Origin: PFL25 sp046260155 | Lineage (GTDB): Bacteria; Chloroflexota; Anaerolineae; Anaerolineales; UBA4823 | Assembly: GCA_046260155.1 (NCBI GenBank) | Contig: JBJYXV010000063.1 | Span: forward strand, 1 to 64,000 | Length of the DNA: 64,000 bases | Reading direction: 5' to 3' | In this document: piece after piece, positions 17,203 through 26,544 of the stretch | How positions within the stretch are numbered: the stretch's first letter is position 1 | How the letters are laid out: the number at the start of each line of letters is the position of its first letter | The notes under the pieces: model-generated | The model's database searches: none | What the model saw: the letters and a program-made list of their open reading frames with translations, nothing else | What the model was told of the DNA's origin: nothing | Translations under genes and position numbers: made by a program

Positions 17203-17264
17203 GCGTGAGATCGTTCTCTGGGTGCTGGAATTTCCAACCCGCAGAACATTCTCACGCTTTTATA
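17203..17264 (+). terminator. intrinsic terminator after rpsI
   Basis: GCGTGAGA (17203-17210) pairs with TCTCACGC (17250-17257). Inside it GTTCT pairs with AGAAC and GGGT with ACCC, giving a long stem. The stem is followed by TTTTAT. It marks the end of the ribosomal supercluster. Confidence 0.85.
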
Positions 17265-17367
17265 ATTAATGTTTAATTGGAGATAGAAATTACAGATTTG
17301 GGAACCAGAATCATGATAATTGGACATAACCTGATATGGATCAAATATTTATGAGGATATATCACAG

Positions 17368-18831
17368 ATGAATCAGCCAGGAATAACGATTATTGGCTTG
17401 GGGCCGGGTGATCCGATGTTAATTACCAGGGAGGCATGGGGAGTACTGAATGATGTCAAGGAAATCTACCTGCGTACCAGCGAACATCCTGCAGTCGATG
17501 GTTTTCCAAAAGGTTTGATCATCCATTCATTCGATTACCTGTACGAAGAAAATATTGAATTTGAGCAGGTATATGAGGAGATCGTTGAAACGGTACTGGA
17601 TTTAGGTCACCGTGATTCTGGGGTGGTTTATGGCATACCCGGGCACCCTTTAATTGCTGAAGCAACATCTCCTGAAATCATTCGCCGCGCGCAGCGCGAC
17701 GGTATCCCGGTCAAAATTCTTGAAGGGATGAGTTTTTTTGAAGCTGCATTTGGACTGCTGGGTATTGACCCGCTTCCACAAACTTCCTTGATCGATGGGT
17801 TGGAACTGGCGATTTCCCACCATCCTCCATTTCCCCCGAGTGCACCAGTGTTGATCGCACAAATCTATTCGGCTGCTGTTGCTTCCAATGTGAAATTAAC
17901 CCTGATGAGTGTCTACCCTGATAATCACCCGGTCCAGCTGATTCATGGGGCAGGAACTGCAGGTGCTTATGTTGAAAGTGTGGAACTCTATAAAATTGAC
18001 CGCAGCAAGAAAATTGGCCTGCGAACCGTGTTATATGTGCCTGCATTATCAAGCGGTTCATCTTTTGAAAATTTCCAAGAGATCATAGCTCGTTTACGTG
18101 CACCTGATGGTTGTCCCTGGGATCGCGAACAGACACATCTTACTCTAAGACCATTTTTGCTTGAAGAGACCTATGAAGTATTGGCGGCATTAGATAATGA
18201 AGACCAAACCGCATTAGAAGAAGAATTGGGGGATTTGATGCTTCAAATCGTTCTGCATGCTCAGTTAGCGAGTGAATACGGCGATTTCTCAATGGTTGAT
18301 GTCCTGGAAAAAATTTCCGAAAAATTGATCCGCCGTCACCCACATGTTTTTGGGGATTTAGAAGTAAAAGACCAACAGACGGTGGTCGAAAATTGGCAGA
18401 AATTAAAATTGGCTGAACACGAAGGAGAGCAAGAATTCAATGGAGTCCTGCGAGGTGTTAGTCCAGCTTTACCTGCGCTTGTCCAGGCAGAAACTTTTCA
18501 GCAGAGAGTGAATAGAGTTGGATTCGATTGGCCAGATATCCAGGGTGTTTTTAAAAAAATTGATGAAGAACTCAAAGAAGTAAGAAAGGCGAAAACGCCG
18601 GTGGAATTTGAGGACGAGATTGGGGACTTATTATTTTCAGTAGTCAACCTTGCCAGGTGGAAAAATATCGACGCGGAGAGTGCTTTAAGAGCCGCGAATG
18701 GAAAATTTCGCCAACGCTTCGAAGAATTAGAAGCAGCAGCCCGTAAGCAAGGTAAAGAGCTGGTGGAACTAAATTTGGATGCAATGGACCAGTTGTGGAA
18801 TGAAGCAAAAAAAACCAATAATTTGAAATAA
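17368..18831 (+). CDS. mazG: tetrapyrrole methylase-like / MazG nucleotide pyrophosphohydrolase fusion (YabN-type)
   Basis: A 487-residue two-domain protein. Residues about 1-220 form a SAM-dependent tetrapyrrole-methylase-like domain (GLGPGDPMLITREA near residue 9). Residues about 230-487 are a MazG domain that hydrolyses NTPs to NMP and pyrophosphate: DGCPWDREQTHLTLRPFLLEE, followed by metal-binding EEELGDLMLQ and a second EDEIGDLLFS. The same architecture is known as YabN in Bacillus, where the methylase half has no firmly established role. It is monocistronic here. Confidence 0.93.
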   Translation: MNQPGITIIGLGPGDPMLITREAWGVLNDVKEIYLRTSEHPAVDGFPKGLIIHSFDYLYEENIEFEQVYEEIVETVLDLGHRDSGVVYGIPGHPLIAEATSPEIIRRAQRDGIPVKILEGMSFFEAAFGLLGIDPLPQTSLIDGLELAISHHPPFPPSAPVLIAQIYSAAVASNVKLTLMSVYPDNHPVQLIHGAGTAGAYVESVELYKIDRSKKIGLRTVLYVPALSSGSSFENFQEIIARLRAPDGCPWDREQTHLTLRPFLLEETYEVLAALDNEDQTALEEELGDLMLQIVLHAQLASEYGDFSMVDVLEKISEKLIRRHPHVFGDLEVKDQQTVVENWQKLKLAEHEGEQEFNGVLRGVSPALPALVQAETFQQRVNRVGFDWPDIQGVFKKIDEELKEVRKAKTPVEFEDEIGDLLFSVVNLARWKNIDAESALRAANGKFRQRFEELEAAARKQGKELVELNLDAMDQLWNEAKKTNNLK

Positions 18832-18950
18832 CTATGAATGGTTGTCAAGGTGCTCTTCAGCTCAGCATGTGTGGAAAATTAAGCTGAAAGATAGCCAATA
18901 ATCGCGTGGTGATCTACGAAATTTCCTGGGGGAGTTCAAGTTAATATTAA

Positions 18951-19262
18951 TCAATCATCAGAAAAAACATCACGTTCCAGGTCAAGCGCTTCCTTCAGGT
19001 TGATAGCGCAATCTTCACTGCAGGTAATAAACAGCAGGTCGTGGTCTTCAGCTAAACTATCGCTAGATTTTTCAGGAACCATTGCAAAAGTGGTTTTGTC
19101 AATGAGAGATAATCTCAGTGATACAAACTGGCCTGTTTTATTGCTTAAATCAATATTATGGCTAGCTCTGGCGCCAAATCCAAAAAAATCTCCATTTTCA
19201 TCAATAGAATTACCACACCAAGCGCAAGTATGGAAAAAATCAGGATCTTGAATATCATTCAT
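18951..19262 (-). CDS. small hypothetical cysteine-rich protein
   Basis: A 103-residue protein that I do not recognise. It has CAWC near residues 13-16 and a further CSEDC near residues 85-89, a spacing that suggests a zinc ribbon or knuckle. The rest is polar, with an acidic C-terminus. It lies 35 nt downstream of the tryptophanase gene on the same strand and is likely cotranscribed. Its start has only a weak ribosome-binding site, but the regular composition and placement support a real gene. Confidence 0.65.
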   Translation of the reverse strand: MNDIQDPDFFHTCAWCGNSIDENGDFFGFGARASHNIDLSNKTGQFVSLRLSLIDKTTFAMVPEKSSDSLAEDHDLLFITCSEDCAINLKEALDLERDVFSDD

Positions 19263-19297
19263 GGGAAAAATTTCCAGGTAGGTATTCGCTTGCCAAT

Positions 19298-20698
19298 TTA
19301 ATTATTGAGATCTCGCCCGGACTCAAGTGGTTTAAAGCGAGCGGTGAAATGCCTCAGAAGTTCTGGTTCATACGTAATTTTCAATCCGTGGATGCTTTCT
19401 TTCTTTGTTGATATCTTATCAAATACACCGGCGACATAATCAAGGTGGCTTTGCGTATAGACACGTCGAGGGAGAGCCAGACGGACCAGTTCGAGTCTCG
19501 GGTATACCATTTTTCCAGTGTCAGGATCGGGATATGCAAACATCACGGAGCCGATTTCAACCGTTCGAATGCCACCTTCTAGATACAATTCTATGCACAG
19601 GGCATGTGCAGGAAAATCTGATTGAGGTATATGGGGAAAATAGGATTTTGCATCTACATAGACTGCGTGACCTCCAGGAGGAAGCAGAATAGGGACGTCT
19701 TTCTCGATGAGTCTTTCTGCCAGGTATGCAGTTTGCTGTAAGCGGTAGGAGAGGTATTTTTCATCCAGGCCTTCTTTCAGTCCTACTGCCATAGCATCTA
19801 AATCCCGTCCCGCCAGGCCACCATAGGTCAAAAAGCCTTCACGCAGGATTAATTCATTGCCTGCTTGTTGGTATAGGTTCTGGTCATTCATCGCAAAGAA
19901 ACCGCCGATATTCACATGTGCATCTTTCTTTGCACTCATCGTAGCGCCATCTGCGCAGGAAAATATTTCCTGGGCAATTTCGAGAGTAGATTTATCTCCA
20001 TATCCAGGTTCGCGTAATTTAATAAAAAATGCATTTTCAGCATACCTGCAGGCATCTATAAAGAATGGGATTTCATGTTCCTTGTATATTTTTGATACCG
20101 CCTTGATGTTCTCCATGGAAACTGGTTGTCCGCCACCTGCATTATTCGTTATTGTCAGCATCCCGAAGGGAATCTGATCAACACCAGTTTCCAGAATAAA
20201 ATTTTCGAGCTTTACCAAGTCCATATTTCCTTTAAAGGGATGGTATGTGCGGGGATGGTAGGCTTCATCGATCACCAAGTTGACTGGATTTGCTTTCCTG
20301 GCACGGATATTGGCATTCGTCGTATCGAAATGTGTATTTGAAGGGACTGATTGGTTTGCTTCTAGAAGAATGGAACACAAAATATTTTCAGCAGCTCTAC
20401 CCTGGTGGGTCGGAACAAAGTATTGAAAGCCAAAAATGTGATCGATCGCTTTGGCAAGCCTTATATAGGACCGGGAGCCAGCATAAGATTCATCCCCTAA
20501 CATAAGGGCAGACCATTGTTCCTGGCTCATGGCACCCGTACCCGAATCAGTAAGTAGATCAATGAAAATCTCATCAGCCTGCAATCCAAATAAATTGAAT
20601 CCCGCTCGAGTTAAAGCTGCCTGTCGTTCTTTTTTCCCAATCAACTCAATTGGTTCAACCATCTTAATCCGGAATGGCTCAGGTGGATGATTTGGCAT
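19298..20698 (-). CDS. tnaA: tryptophanase (beta-eliminating PLP lyase)
   Basis: A 466-residue member of the tryptophanase / tyrosine phenol-lyase family, which splits Trp or Tyr into indole or phenol, pyruvate and ammonia. FIDLLTDSGTGAMSQEQW, FVPTHQGRAAENI and the PLP-lysine segment MSAKKDAHVNIGGF are visible. The C-terminal RTVEIGS matches tryptophanase; tyrosine phenol-lyase has an Arg in this place that reads the phenol. The segment around the PLP lysine is intermediate between the two. GGAG lies 7 nt before the ATG. No transporter gene lies beside it. Confidence 0.88.
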   Translation of the reverse strand: MPNHPPEPFRIKMVEPIELIGKKERQAALTRAGFNLFGLQADEIFIDLLTDSGTGAMSQEQWSALMLGDESYAGSRSYIRLAKAIDHIFGFQYFVPTHQGRAAENILCSILLEANQSVPSNTHFDTTNANIRARKANPVNLVIDEAYHPRTYHPFKGNMDLVKLENFILETGVDQIPFGMLTITNNAGGGQPVSMENIKAVSKIYKEHEIPFFIDACRYAENAFFIKLREPGYGDKSTLEIAQEIFSCADGATMSAKKDAHVNIGGFFAMNDQNLYQQAGNELILREGFLTYGGLAGRDLDAMAVGLKEGLDEKYLSYRLQQTAYLAERLIEKDVPILLPPGGHAVYVDAKSYFPHIPQSDFPAHALCIELYLEGGIRTVEIGSVMFAYPDPDTGKMVYPRLELVRLALPRRVYTQSHLDYVAGVFDKISTKKESIHGLKITYEPELLRHFTARFKPLESGRDLNN

Positions 20699-20963
20699 AG
20701 ATATGCTCCATGATGTCAGAGATGCTACAGTTTAGCATGCTTTGATTAAGAATCCAAGACCTCTTGAGTTCTCGAGGAATCAATCCCGGGTAGGGCAGGA
20801 AGCAGAAATTCTGAGTTCAGAATCAGTGTAATTCCGATCGATTAGCGAGCATATTACGTTAAATTATCAGACTACGGATGGCGAAATTACTTCTGTACCT
20901 AATTAAAGATGAATCTATCACGGATATAAATATCTATGACGACCAGCCAGTAAAATTTTTGTC

Positions 20964-22751
20964 CTAATAAAACGTTGTCCGGATCACTGGCTGGAATAAA
21001 TTCTTATTATGCGCACATACCGGATCAACCGGGCAGAGGGCGCACTCGGGCTCTGTCATTTCCGGGCAGCGTGTGCGAGAATTGAAGAAAAACCAATCGA
21101 CTGCTCCCATGCTCTTTCCAGATAACTTTGTGACTCGTTCCATTGCAGCATATGCAGCAAATCTTACTGCTTCTTCGTCGACTGGATTCAGCAACTGCCT
21201 GCCAATAATTCTTTCTCTCAGCTCCTGGTCGAGAACTTCCACCAGACCGGTTCGCAGGCAGGTACGCATTACATGGTAATCTACCACCGGCGTGATTTCC
21301 TCCATATCTGCCAAAGGGAGAAATTTTTCGGGTCGCTGGTTCAGTATGAAAGCCAGAAGACCGGATTTCTTGCGTAGGGGGTCTTCTTTGTAGCCGCCCA
21401 CATGATCCAAAATGTTAAAGAAAGTTTTCAATGGTGTAGTGGATTCCCGGGACTGCTCCACAATCATTTGAGGTGTTAATTTGAGAGAAAGCATGTCTTG
21501 GCCGTATTGCCTGGCCAGGTCGAGATGAAGTTCTATTGCCGGCATTGGATCAGTGCCATCATCTGAGCGGTAAAGTTGGATCATATCTTTGAGTGTTAAA
21601 TTCGCTTGCCTGGCAGGGGAATAAAAATCGGGATCTGCAATAAAAGGTTTCATGTATGCCTGCCACAGGTAATCGGACCCTTTCAGCATTTTTCCATTGA
21701 TTGGAGCAATCAGGGGTAGGTGATATATTCCATTCTCAATTGTCCAGAAGCTAAACTGCTGCAAGGTGCTCATGAAAAACCAATCCAGTACCAGGTGATG
21801 CCCGACAGGGGGTAAACCCTCTCCTGTGAAGTCAAATGGGGTCACCTCTGGCAATGCTGCAATGAGCTGAGCAATCCTCTCAACCAGGTGATCAGCAACG
21901 ATTACCCTATTATCCGACGGGCTATCTGGAGCGGGTTCAGAAAGTAGAAGGGCGGCTGGACCGGGGTGTTGGATCATCTCTGCTGCCAATGCCATCGCTT
22001 TTTTTGCTGCGATGATGGGGTGATTGCCCAAGATCAGCTGGGCATTGGTACTGCCACAAAAAGCATCTCCTGCACCTGTAGGATCTACTACTTCGCAGGA
22101 AACTGCAGCAAGCTCAGTAACACAGGTTCCCTGGATTACAAGGGCACCTCTTTCACCAAGGGTGATAAACATAACCTGTCCAGGTTTGCATTTTATTTGC
22201 TCGATCGAACCGTATAGTGTATTGGCTTCCTCCATGTTCATGAAACAATAATCAGATTCTTGAAAAACTGCGCGTGCTTCCTGCGATTGTTCTGCTGCGT
22301 TAAACAAACCTGTCCCCGCAGAAATTTTATTTGCTCCACGTTTCTTGCAGACCTGGAGGAATGAGAGCTGTTTCTTCGCATCACCAACAGGAGTTAGATG
22401 AACCAGATCGTATTGTGATAAATCCGTGGGTAGCATTGCTGTGGTGAGGTCTGCTTCGGAGTTAATATTCGCTTTCAAATATTCGGTTTTCCCATGTTCA
22501 TATGAAATTTCAAATTCTGGTAATTGATCTGCGGATATTTCTGGTCCGAACCATTGAAGTAATTTGCTTTCGATTGGAATCAATTGATCGGGAATCGGAT
22601 CAGGTCGAGGACCAAACATGGAAACCTGGACTCCGTTTCGCGCTGCTGCCATTGCTGTATACATTCCAGCCCCGCCTGCTGCAGAAATTTTCTGCCCAGG
22701 GATGTGAAGTACGTCGGATGAAGCACCACCAATGATCAGTAAGTGAGCCAT
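20964..22751 (-). CDS. PfkB-family kinase fused to a C-terminal four-cysteine (Fe-S loop) domain
   Basis: A 595-residue fusion. Residues 1 to about 270 are a ribokinase-like PfkB kinase: N-terminal GG motif in SAAGGAGMYTAMAAARNG and DPTGAGDAFCG (223-233) with catalytic Asp229. The C-terminal half (about 300-595) is helical and ends with Cys562, Cys570, Cys573, Cys579 (C-x7-C-x2-C-x5-C), close to the [4Fe-4S] loop of endonuclease III/MutY-type glycosylases. VVDYHVMRTCLRTGLV just before it resembles the conserved Asp helix of that superfamily. The substrate is unknown. GGGAG precedes the ATG by about 10 nt. Confidence 0.75.
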   Translation of the reverse strand: MAHLLIIGGASSDVLHIPGQKISAAGGAGMYTAMAAARNGVQVSMFGPRPDPIPDQLIPIESKLLQWFGPEISADQLPEFEISYEHGKTEYLKANINSEADLTTAMLPTDLSQYDLVHLTPVGDAKKQLSFLQVCKKRGANKISAGTGLFNAAEQSQEARAVFQESDYCFMNMEEANTLYGSIEQIKCKPGQVMFITLGERGALVIQGTCVTELAAVSCEVVDPTGAGDAFCGSTNAQLILGNHPIIAAKKAMALAAEMIQHPGPAALLLSEPAPDSPSDNRVIVADHLVERIAQLIAALPEVTPFDFTGEGLPPVGHHLVLDWFFMSTLQQFSFWTIENGIYHLPLIAPINGKMLKGSDYLWQAYMKPFIADPDFYSPARQANLTLKDMIQLYRSDDGTDPMPAIELHLDLARQYGQDMLSLKLTPQMIVEQSRESTTPLKTFFNILDHVGGYKEDPLRKKSGLLAFILNQRPEKFLPLADMEEITPVVDYHVMRTCLRTGLVEVLDQELRERIIGRQLLNPVDEEAVRFAAYAAMERVTKLSGKSMGAVDWFFFNSRTRCPEMTEPECALCPVDPVCAHNKNLFQPVIRTTFY

Positions 22752-23037
22752 TGCAGATCACTCCCTTTTTCCTTCACAACGAGGTCATAGACGGATTAAC
22801 TTTCTGTCCTTTTCCTTACTCGATTAATTCTTGGAAAGGATATAAAATAACTCGAGAAATATTATATACCAGTGGATTTGAGATTTCAGGCGAACTCAGC
22901 AGCTAGCAGTGACTGGACAGAATATCTAAAATTTTGGGAGAATCGAATTTTCGCGTCATTAATTGAGTTCAGCTAAACTGCTTACCGGGAAATTATGAGC
23001 ACAAACGAGATGGATTAGGAAATAAAAGGAGAAATTA

Positions 23038-23679
23038 TTGCAGAGCATGTTATCAATTATTTCATTAACTTTAGGACCGGTCATGACGAATACTTATATC
23101 GTTGCGGATGATAATACAGGTGAAGCTGTGGTGATCGATCCTGCAGATGACGGAGCCCAAATTTCTGGTGAAATTACCAAACAAAATTGGCATTTGGCAG
23201 GTATTTGGCTGACTCATGCTCACTTTGACCACCTGGGAGGCGCTGCAGAGCTGGCAGATTTAAGCAGTCCGCCTCCTCCTGTTGCGCTGCACCCGGATGA
23301 CATCCCTCTGTGGAGAATTGAAGGTGGGGCAGCGTTTTTTGGAATGAAGATCGATCCCGGACCGGAACCAACGGTTGAACTAAAAAATGGGCAAGAACTG
23401 CATATCGGTGAGTACAAATTTCAAGTGCTCCATGCTCCTGGACATACTCGGGGACATGTAATGTTTTACAACCGGGATGAGGCGATTTTATTTTGCGGTG
23501 ATGTCATCTTTCAGGGAAGTATTGGCCGGACAGATTTGCCTGGCGGTGATTTTGACACGTTGATCGACAGCATCCGTCGCCAGGTAATGGCACTGCCTGA
23601 TGATACCAGGTTACTTAGCGGTCACGGACCGCAAACAACTGTGGGGCAAGAGCGCATTTACAATCCATTCCTCCGTTGA
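23038..23679 (+). CDS. MBL-fold metallo-hydrolase (glyoxalase II-like)
   Basis: A 213-residue metallo-beta-lactamase-fold protein. The metal motif THAHFDH (HxHxDH) is near residue 60, followed by the HAPGHTRGH and FCGDVIF blocks and the final SGHGP, all ligand-bearing in this fold. It likely hydrolyses a thioester or related substrate, as glyoxalase II-like enzymes do; the substrate cannot be told. The TTG start at 23038 is preferred, since AAAAGGAG (23024-23031) lies 6 nt upstream; the ATG at 23047 is 15 nt away. Confidence 0.88.
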   Translation: MQSMLSIISLTLGPVMTNTYIVADDNTGEAVVIDPADDGAQISGEITKQNWHLAGIWLTHAHFDHLGGAAELADLSSPPPPVALHPDDIPLWRIEGGAAFFGMKIDPGPEPTVELKNGQELHIGEYKFQVLHAPGHTRGHVMFYNRDEAILFCGDVIFQGSIGRTDLPGGDFDTLIDSIRRQVMALPDDTRLLSGHGPQTTVGQERIYNPFLR

Positions 23680-23689
23680 ACCTTAAATA

Positions 23690-23732
23690 AAAGAACCCCT
23701 CTTTGGCTTTTTACCGAAGAGGGGTTCTTTCC
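23690..23732. terminator. bidirectional intrinsic terminator between MBL hydrolase and rny
   Basis: A perfect 14-bp stem is formed by AAAGAACCCCTCTT (23690-23703) and AAGAGGGGTTCTTT (23717-23730) with a 13-nt loop. T-rich sequence follows on each strand. It separates the convergent genes MBL hydrolase (+) and rny (-). Confidence 0.9.
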
Positions 23733-23745
23733 TGATTACAAATAT

Positions 23746-25272
23746 TTACTTCGCATAATCCACGGCTCTTGTCTCCCGGATAACGGTGACTTTGATTTGT
23801 CCAGGATATTGCATAGATTCTTCAATCTGTTTTGCGATATCTCTTGCTAAACGGATGGCATCCAGATCATCAATATCCTCAGGCCGTACAAAGATGCGAA
23901 TTTCACGACCAGCCTGGAGCGCATAACTCTGGTTGACCCCTTTAAATGAGTTAGCAACTTCTTCAAGGGCTCGTACCCGTTTAATATATTGCTCCAAACT
24001 TTCACGCCTTGCACCTGGTCTGGCTCCGGAAATCGCGTCAGCAGCTTCAACGATGACTGCTTCAACCGATTCTTGGTCCACTTCATGATGGTGTGAAGCG
24101 ATCGTGTTAATTACATTCTTTGGGACACCGTATCTCTTTGCAAATTCGGCGCCAATCATTGCATGGGTGCCCTCGGTGTTGTGGTCCATTGCTTTCCCAA
24201 GGTCATGCAGCAGGGCACCAGTCTTTGCGACCTCGACATTTGCGCCTAATTCTGCCGCGATCACCCCTGCTAATTGGGAAGTTTCAACCGCATGATCAAG
24301 TTGGTTTTGTCCATAGGAAGTGCGGAATTTCAAACGTCCCAGCGTCCTTAGTATTTCCGGATGCAAACCAGTTACACCAGCATCGTAAGCGGCCTGATCT
24401 CCAGCTTCCACAATAATGCGCTCAACCTCTTCTCTTTCCTTGTTGATAATTTTTTCAATATGTGCGGGGTGGATGCGACCATCCAAGACCAGCTTAGCCA
24501 TAGATCGGACTGCGATCTCTCTTCTTACCGAGTCAAAACTTGAAATTGTAATGGCTTCCGGGGTATCGTCCACAATGACATCAACACCAGCTGATTGCTC
24601 GAAGGCATGAATATTGCGTCCATTCCTGCCGATGATCCGTCCCTTCATTTCATCATTTGGCAGGGGGACAAAAGATGTGGTGACTTCTTGAACATGCTCT
24701 GAGGCGACTCTCTGGATCGCGCCTGCAACCAGCTTTCGCGCGCGAGTTTCTCCTTCGGCTCTGGCTTCGGCCTCAATTTGCCTCATGATGCGCGCCATAT
24801 CTGATCGGGCTTCCTTTTCAACTTCAGCGAGAAGTGTCTCGCGCGCTTCATCCTGGCTCATCTGAGATATACGCTGCAGTTCTTCTAATTCCTGGGAATA
24901 CATTTTTTCCAGATCATTTGATTGTTTATCCAGGGAGCTTTGCCGCTTGTTTAATACTTGCTCACGTTTTTCTAATCTCTCTGAACGGTCATCGAGATCG
25001 TTGCGACGGTTTTGCAAGCGGTCTTCTTCTTTGCTCAGCTCGGAACGACGGCGGCTGATCTCATTTTCTGCGGATTGACGAATTTCGATTGCCTTGTCCC
25101 GGGCTTGAATTTCGACAATTCTAGCCTCCTCATTCGCTGTATTGAGGATGTTCTCTGCTTCGTCGCGCTGTTTGGAGATTCTATTCTTGTACATCATTTG
25201 GCGGATGTAGTAGCCAATTCCTGCGCCAATTAACAAGCCGAGAATGATAAATAATATGTCATTCAGTTCCAT
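23746..25272 (-). CDS. rny: ribonuclease Y
   Basis: A 508-residue endoribonuclease of bulk mRNA decay, membrane anchored. In order: an N-terminal membrane helix (about 3-25), a long coiled coil (about 30-190), a KH domain with GRIIGRNGRNIHAFEQ, and an HD domain with LLHDLGKAMDH. The ATG at 25272 is preferred because AAAGG lies about 8 nt upstream; the GTG at 25281 keeps the frame open. recX lies 56 nt upstream on the same strand, so the two may form an operon. Confidence 0.97.
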   Translation of the reverse strand: MELNDILFIILGLLIGAGIGYYIRQMMYKNRISKQRDEAENILNTANEEARIVEIQARDKAIEIRQSAENEISRRRSELSKEEDRLQNRRNDLDDRSERLEKREQVLNKRQSSLDKQSNDLEKMYSQELEELQRISQMSQDEARETLLAEVEKEARSDMARIMRQIEAEARAEGETRARKLVAGAIQRVASEHVQEVTTSFVPLPNDEMKGRIIGRNGRNIHAFEQSAGVDVIVDDTPEAITISSFDSVRREIAVRSMAKLVLDGRIHPAHIEKIINKEREEVERIIVEAGDQAAYDAGVTGLHPEILRTLGRLKFRTSYGQNQLDHAVETSQLAGVIAAELGANVEVAKTGALLHDLGKAMDHNTEGTHAMIGAEFAKRYGVPKNVINTIASHHHEVDQESVEAVIVEAADAISGARPGARRESLEQYIKRVRALEEVANSFKGVNQSYALQAGREIRIFVRPEDIDDLDAIRLARDIAKQIEESMQYPGQIKVTVIRETRAVDYAK

Positions 25273-25328
25273 GAAATACACCTTTCCATCCCAGAAGTAA
25301 TATTCAAATTGAAATTACCCAATAACCC

Positions 25329-25958
25329 TCAAACCTTGTGCTTTTCTTTCCAAATTTGTTCAATAACTGGTCTTATGATCGAATAGGAGAACCCACGTCG
25401 GGCGAGATAGGAACCCATTTTTTGATAGAAAGGATTCCATTCGAGATGTTCATATCTTCTCACCCTTTTTTGAGCAGCTAAATATGCCAATTCTTCCTCT
25501 GGCATCGTGTCTTTTAGAGCATCCTCAATGATTTCAAGGCTAATCCCTTTATTTTTTAACTCCGAGGTAAGCAATCTACGTGAGCGAGGCCTGAATTCAT
25601 TGCGATTTTCGATCCACAGATGTGCAAAGAACTTATCATCCAAGAGTCCATTTGATGTTAACCGTTCGATCACTTGGTTGATGATGGGCTGCTCAATTCC
25701 TTTCCCGTTAAGATATTTTTCAATTTCCGAAGTCGTTCGGATCCGGTAACCAATGAATTTCGCTGCAGCTTGGTAAGCTGTTTCCTGTGCATCTTGAATT
25801 AATAGTTCTTCGATTCGCTCTTCGGTTAATTCTTGTCCAACCTGTAACCAGGCTGCGGTATACCGCGATAATCCAAAAGCGAACTCACCATCCAAATATA
25901 CATTCAACCGTTGTGGGTTTCGTTTTTGAGCTTTGAGTCCACTGATTTTTTGTACCAT
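25329..25958 (-). CDS. recX: regulatory protein RecX
   Basis: A 209-residue RecX-family protein, a modulator of RecA filaments. It is built of three-helix repeats, with the recognisable blocks RLNVYLDGEFAFGLS at the N-terminus and LNGKGIEQPIINQVIERL in the middle. The longer frame begins at 26030, but the start MVQKISGLKAQKRNP at 25958 matches family lengths better. recA is not in this window. rny follows 56 nt downstream. Confidence 0.88.
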   Translation of the reverse strand: MVQKISGLKAQKRNPQRLNVYLDGEFAFGLSRYTAAWLQVGQELTEERIEELLIQDAQETAYQAAAKFIGYRIRTTSEIEKYLNGKGIEQPIINQVIERLTSNGLLDDKFFAHLWIENRNEFRPRSRRLLTSELKNKGISLEIIEDALKDTMPEEELAYLAAQKRVRRYEHLEWNPFYQKMGSYLARRGFSYSIIRPVIEQIWKEKHKV

Positions 25959-26005
25959 AAACCATTTTTTCCACTCGATTATATATCCACAAAATGAAAT
26001 TAATA

Positions 26006-26034
26006 AGCCGCGACCTAGTCTCCAGGCCACGGCT
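26006..26034 (-). other. hairpin upstream of recX
   Basis: Read on the - strand, an 11-bp stem (including two G-U pairs) forms between AGCCGTGGCCT and AGGTCGCGGCT, with a 7-nt loop. No U-tract follows. It lies about 50 nt before the recX start and could be a leader structure. On the + strand the pairing is imperfect, so the RNA would act in the recX direction. Confidence 0.35.
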
Positions 26035-26544
26035 CTGAGTTATGAGAAGAAAATTGGTTTGTTGTTTTGGTGTTAGATCTGATCTGGTAGCTAGATCAGC
26101 ATAGAATAGCGGTAAGATCGATGATGATTGTTGCAATCTATTGCGTGAATACTTCCCAGATTAAAATATCTGTAGGTTGGGAAAGTGTTTTCGCGAATTA
26201 CTAAATTGGCTAATTGCATATAGATTATCAAATGCACCAAAACGAATTATTTTCAACTTACTTTTGCATATACCGCGGCCAAACAAATCATAAAAAAATA
26301 ATAATCTGTGTTAAACAAATAATGATTTGTCTGATCGGTCGATCATATTCAATTTGTAATCAACTGAGGTGAAGAATTATTTACTCTTTACCTAGGTTGC
26401 TTATTATACATTATCATAATCTGATTGTGCAAATCGATAATTTCTGAGATTGGGGATAGCAATTGATTTTTCACAAAGTATAATCATCTCTCGGTGAGTT
26501 ATTTGTTAATCAGGAAACAAAAGGTACTTTAGGAGGTATTGAAC
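26035..26544. other. AT-rich intergenic region with inverted repeats upstream of the malic enzyme gene
   Basis: About 510 bp without a gene. It holds a 16-bp palindrome, ACAAAT-AATG-ATTTGT (26315-26330), a further ACAAATCAT (26283-26291) matching its right arm inverted, and TGATC-GGTC-GATCA (26332-26345). These are plausible operator sites. TATAAT occurs at 26479-26484 but without a good -35 element. AGGAGG (26531-26536) is the ribosome-binding site of the malic enzyme gene. Confidence 0.5.

Noticed and set aside
19298..20698. Tyrosine phenol-lyase
   Set aside because: The C-terminal region RTVEIGS and the HIPQSDFPAHAL block match tryptophanase more closely, and the arginine typical of tyrosine phenol-lyase is replaced. 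Some doubt remains because the PLP-lysine region is intermediate.
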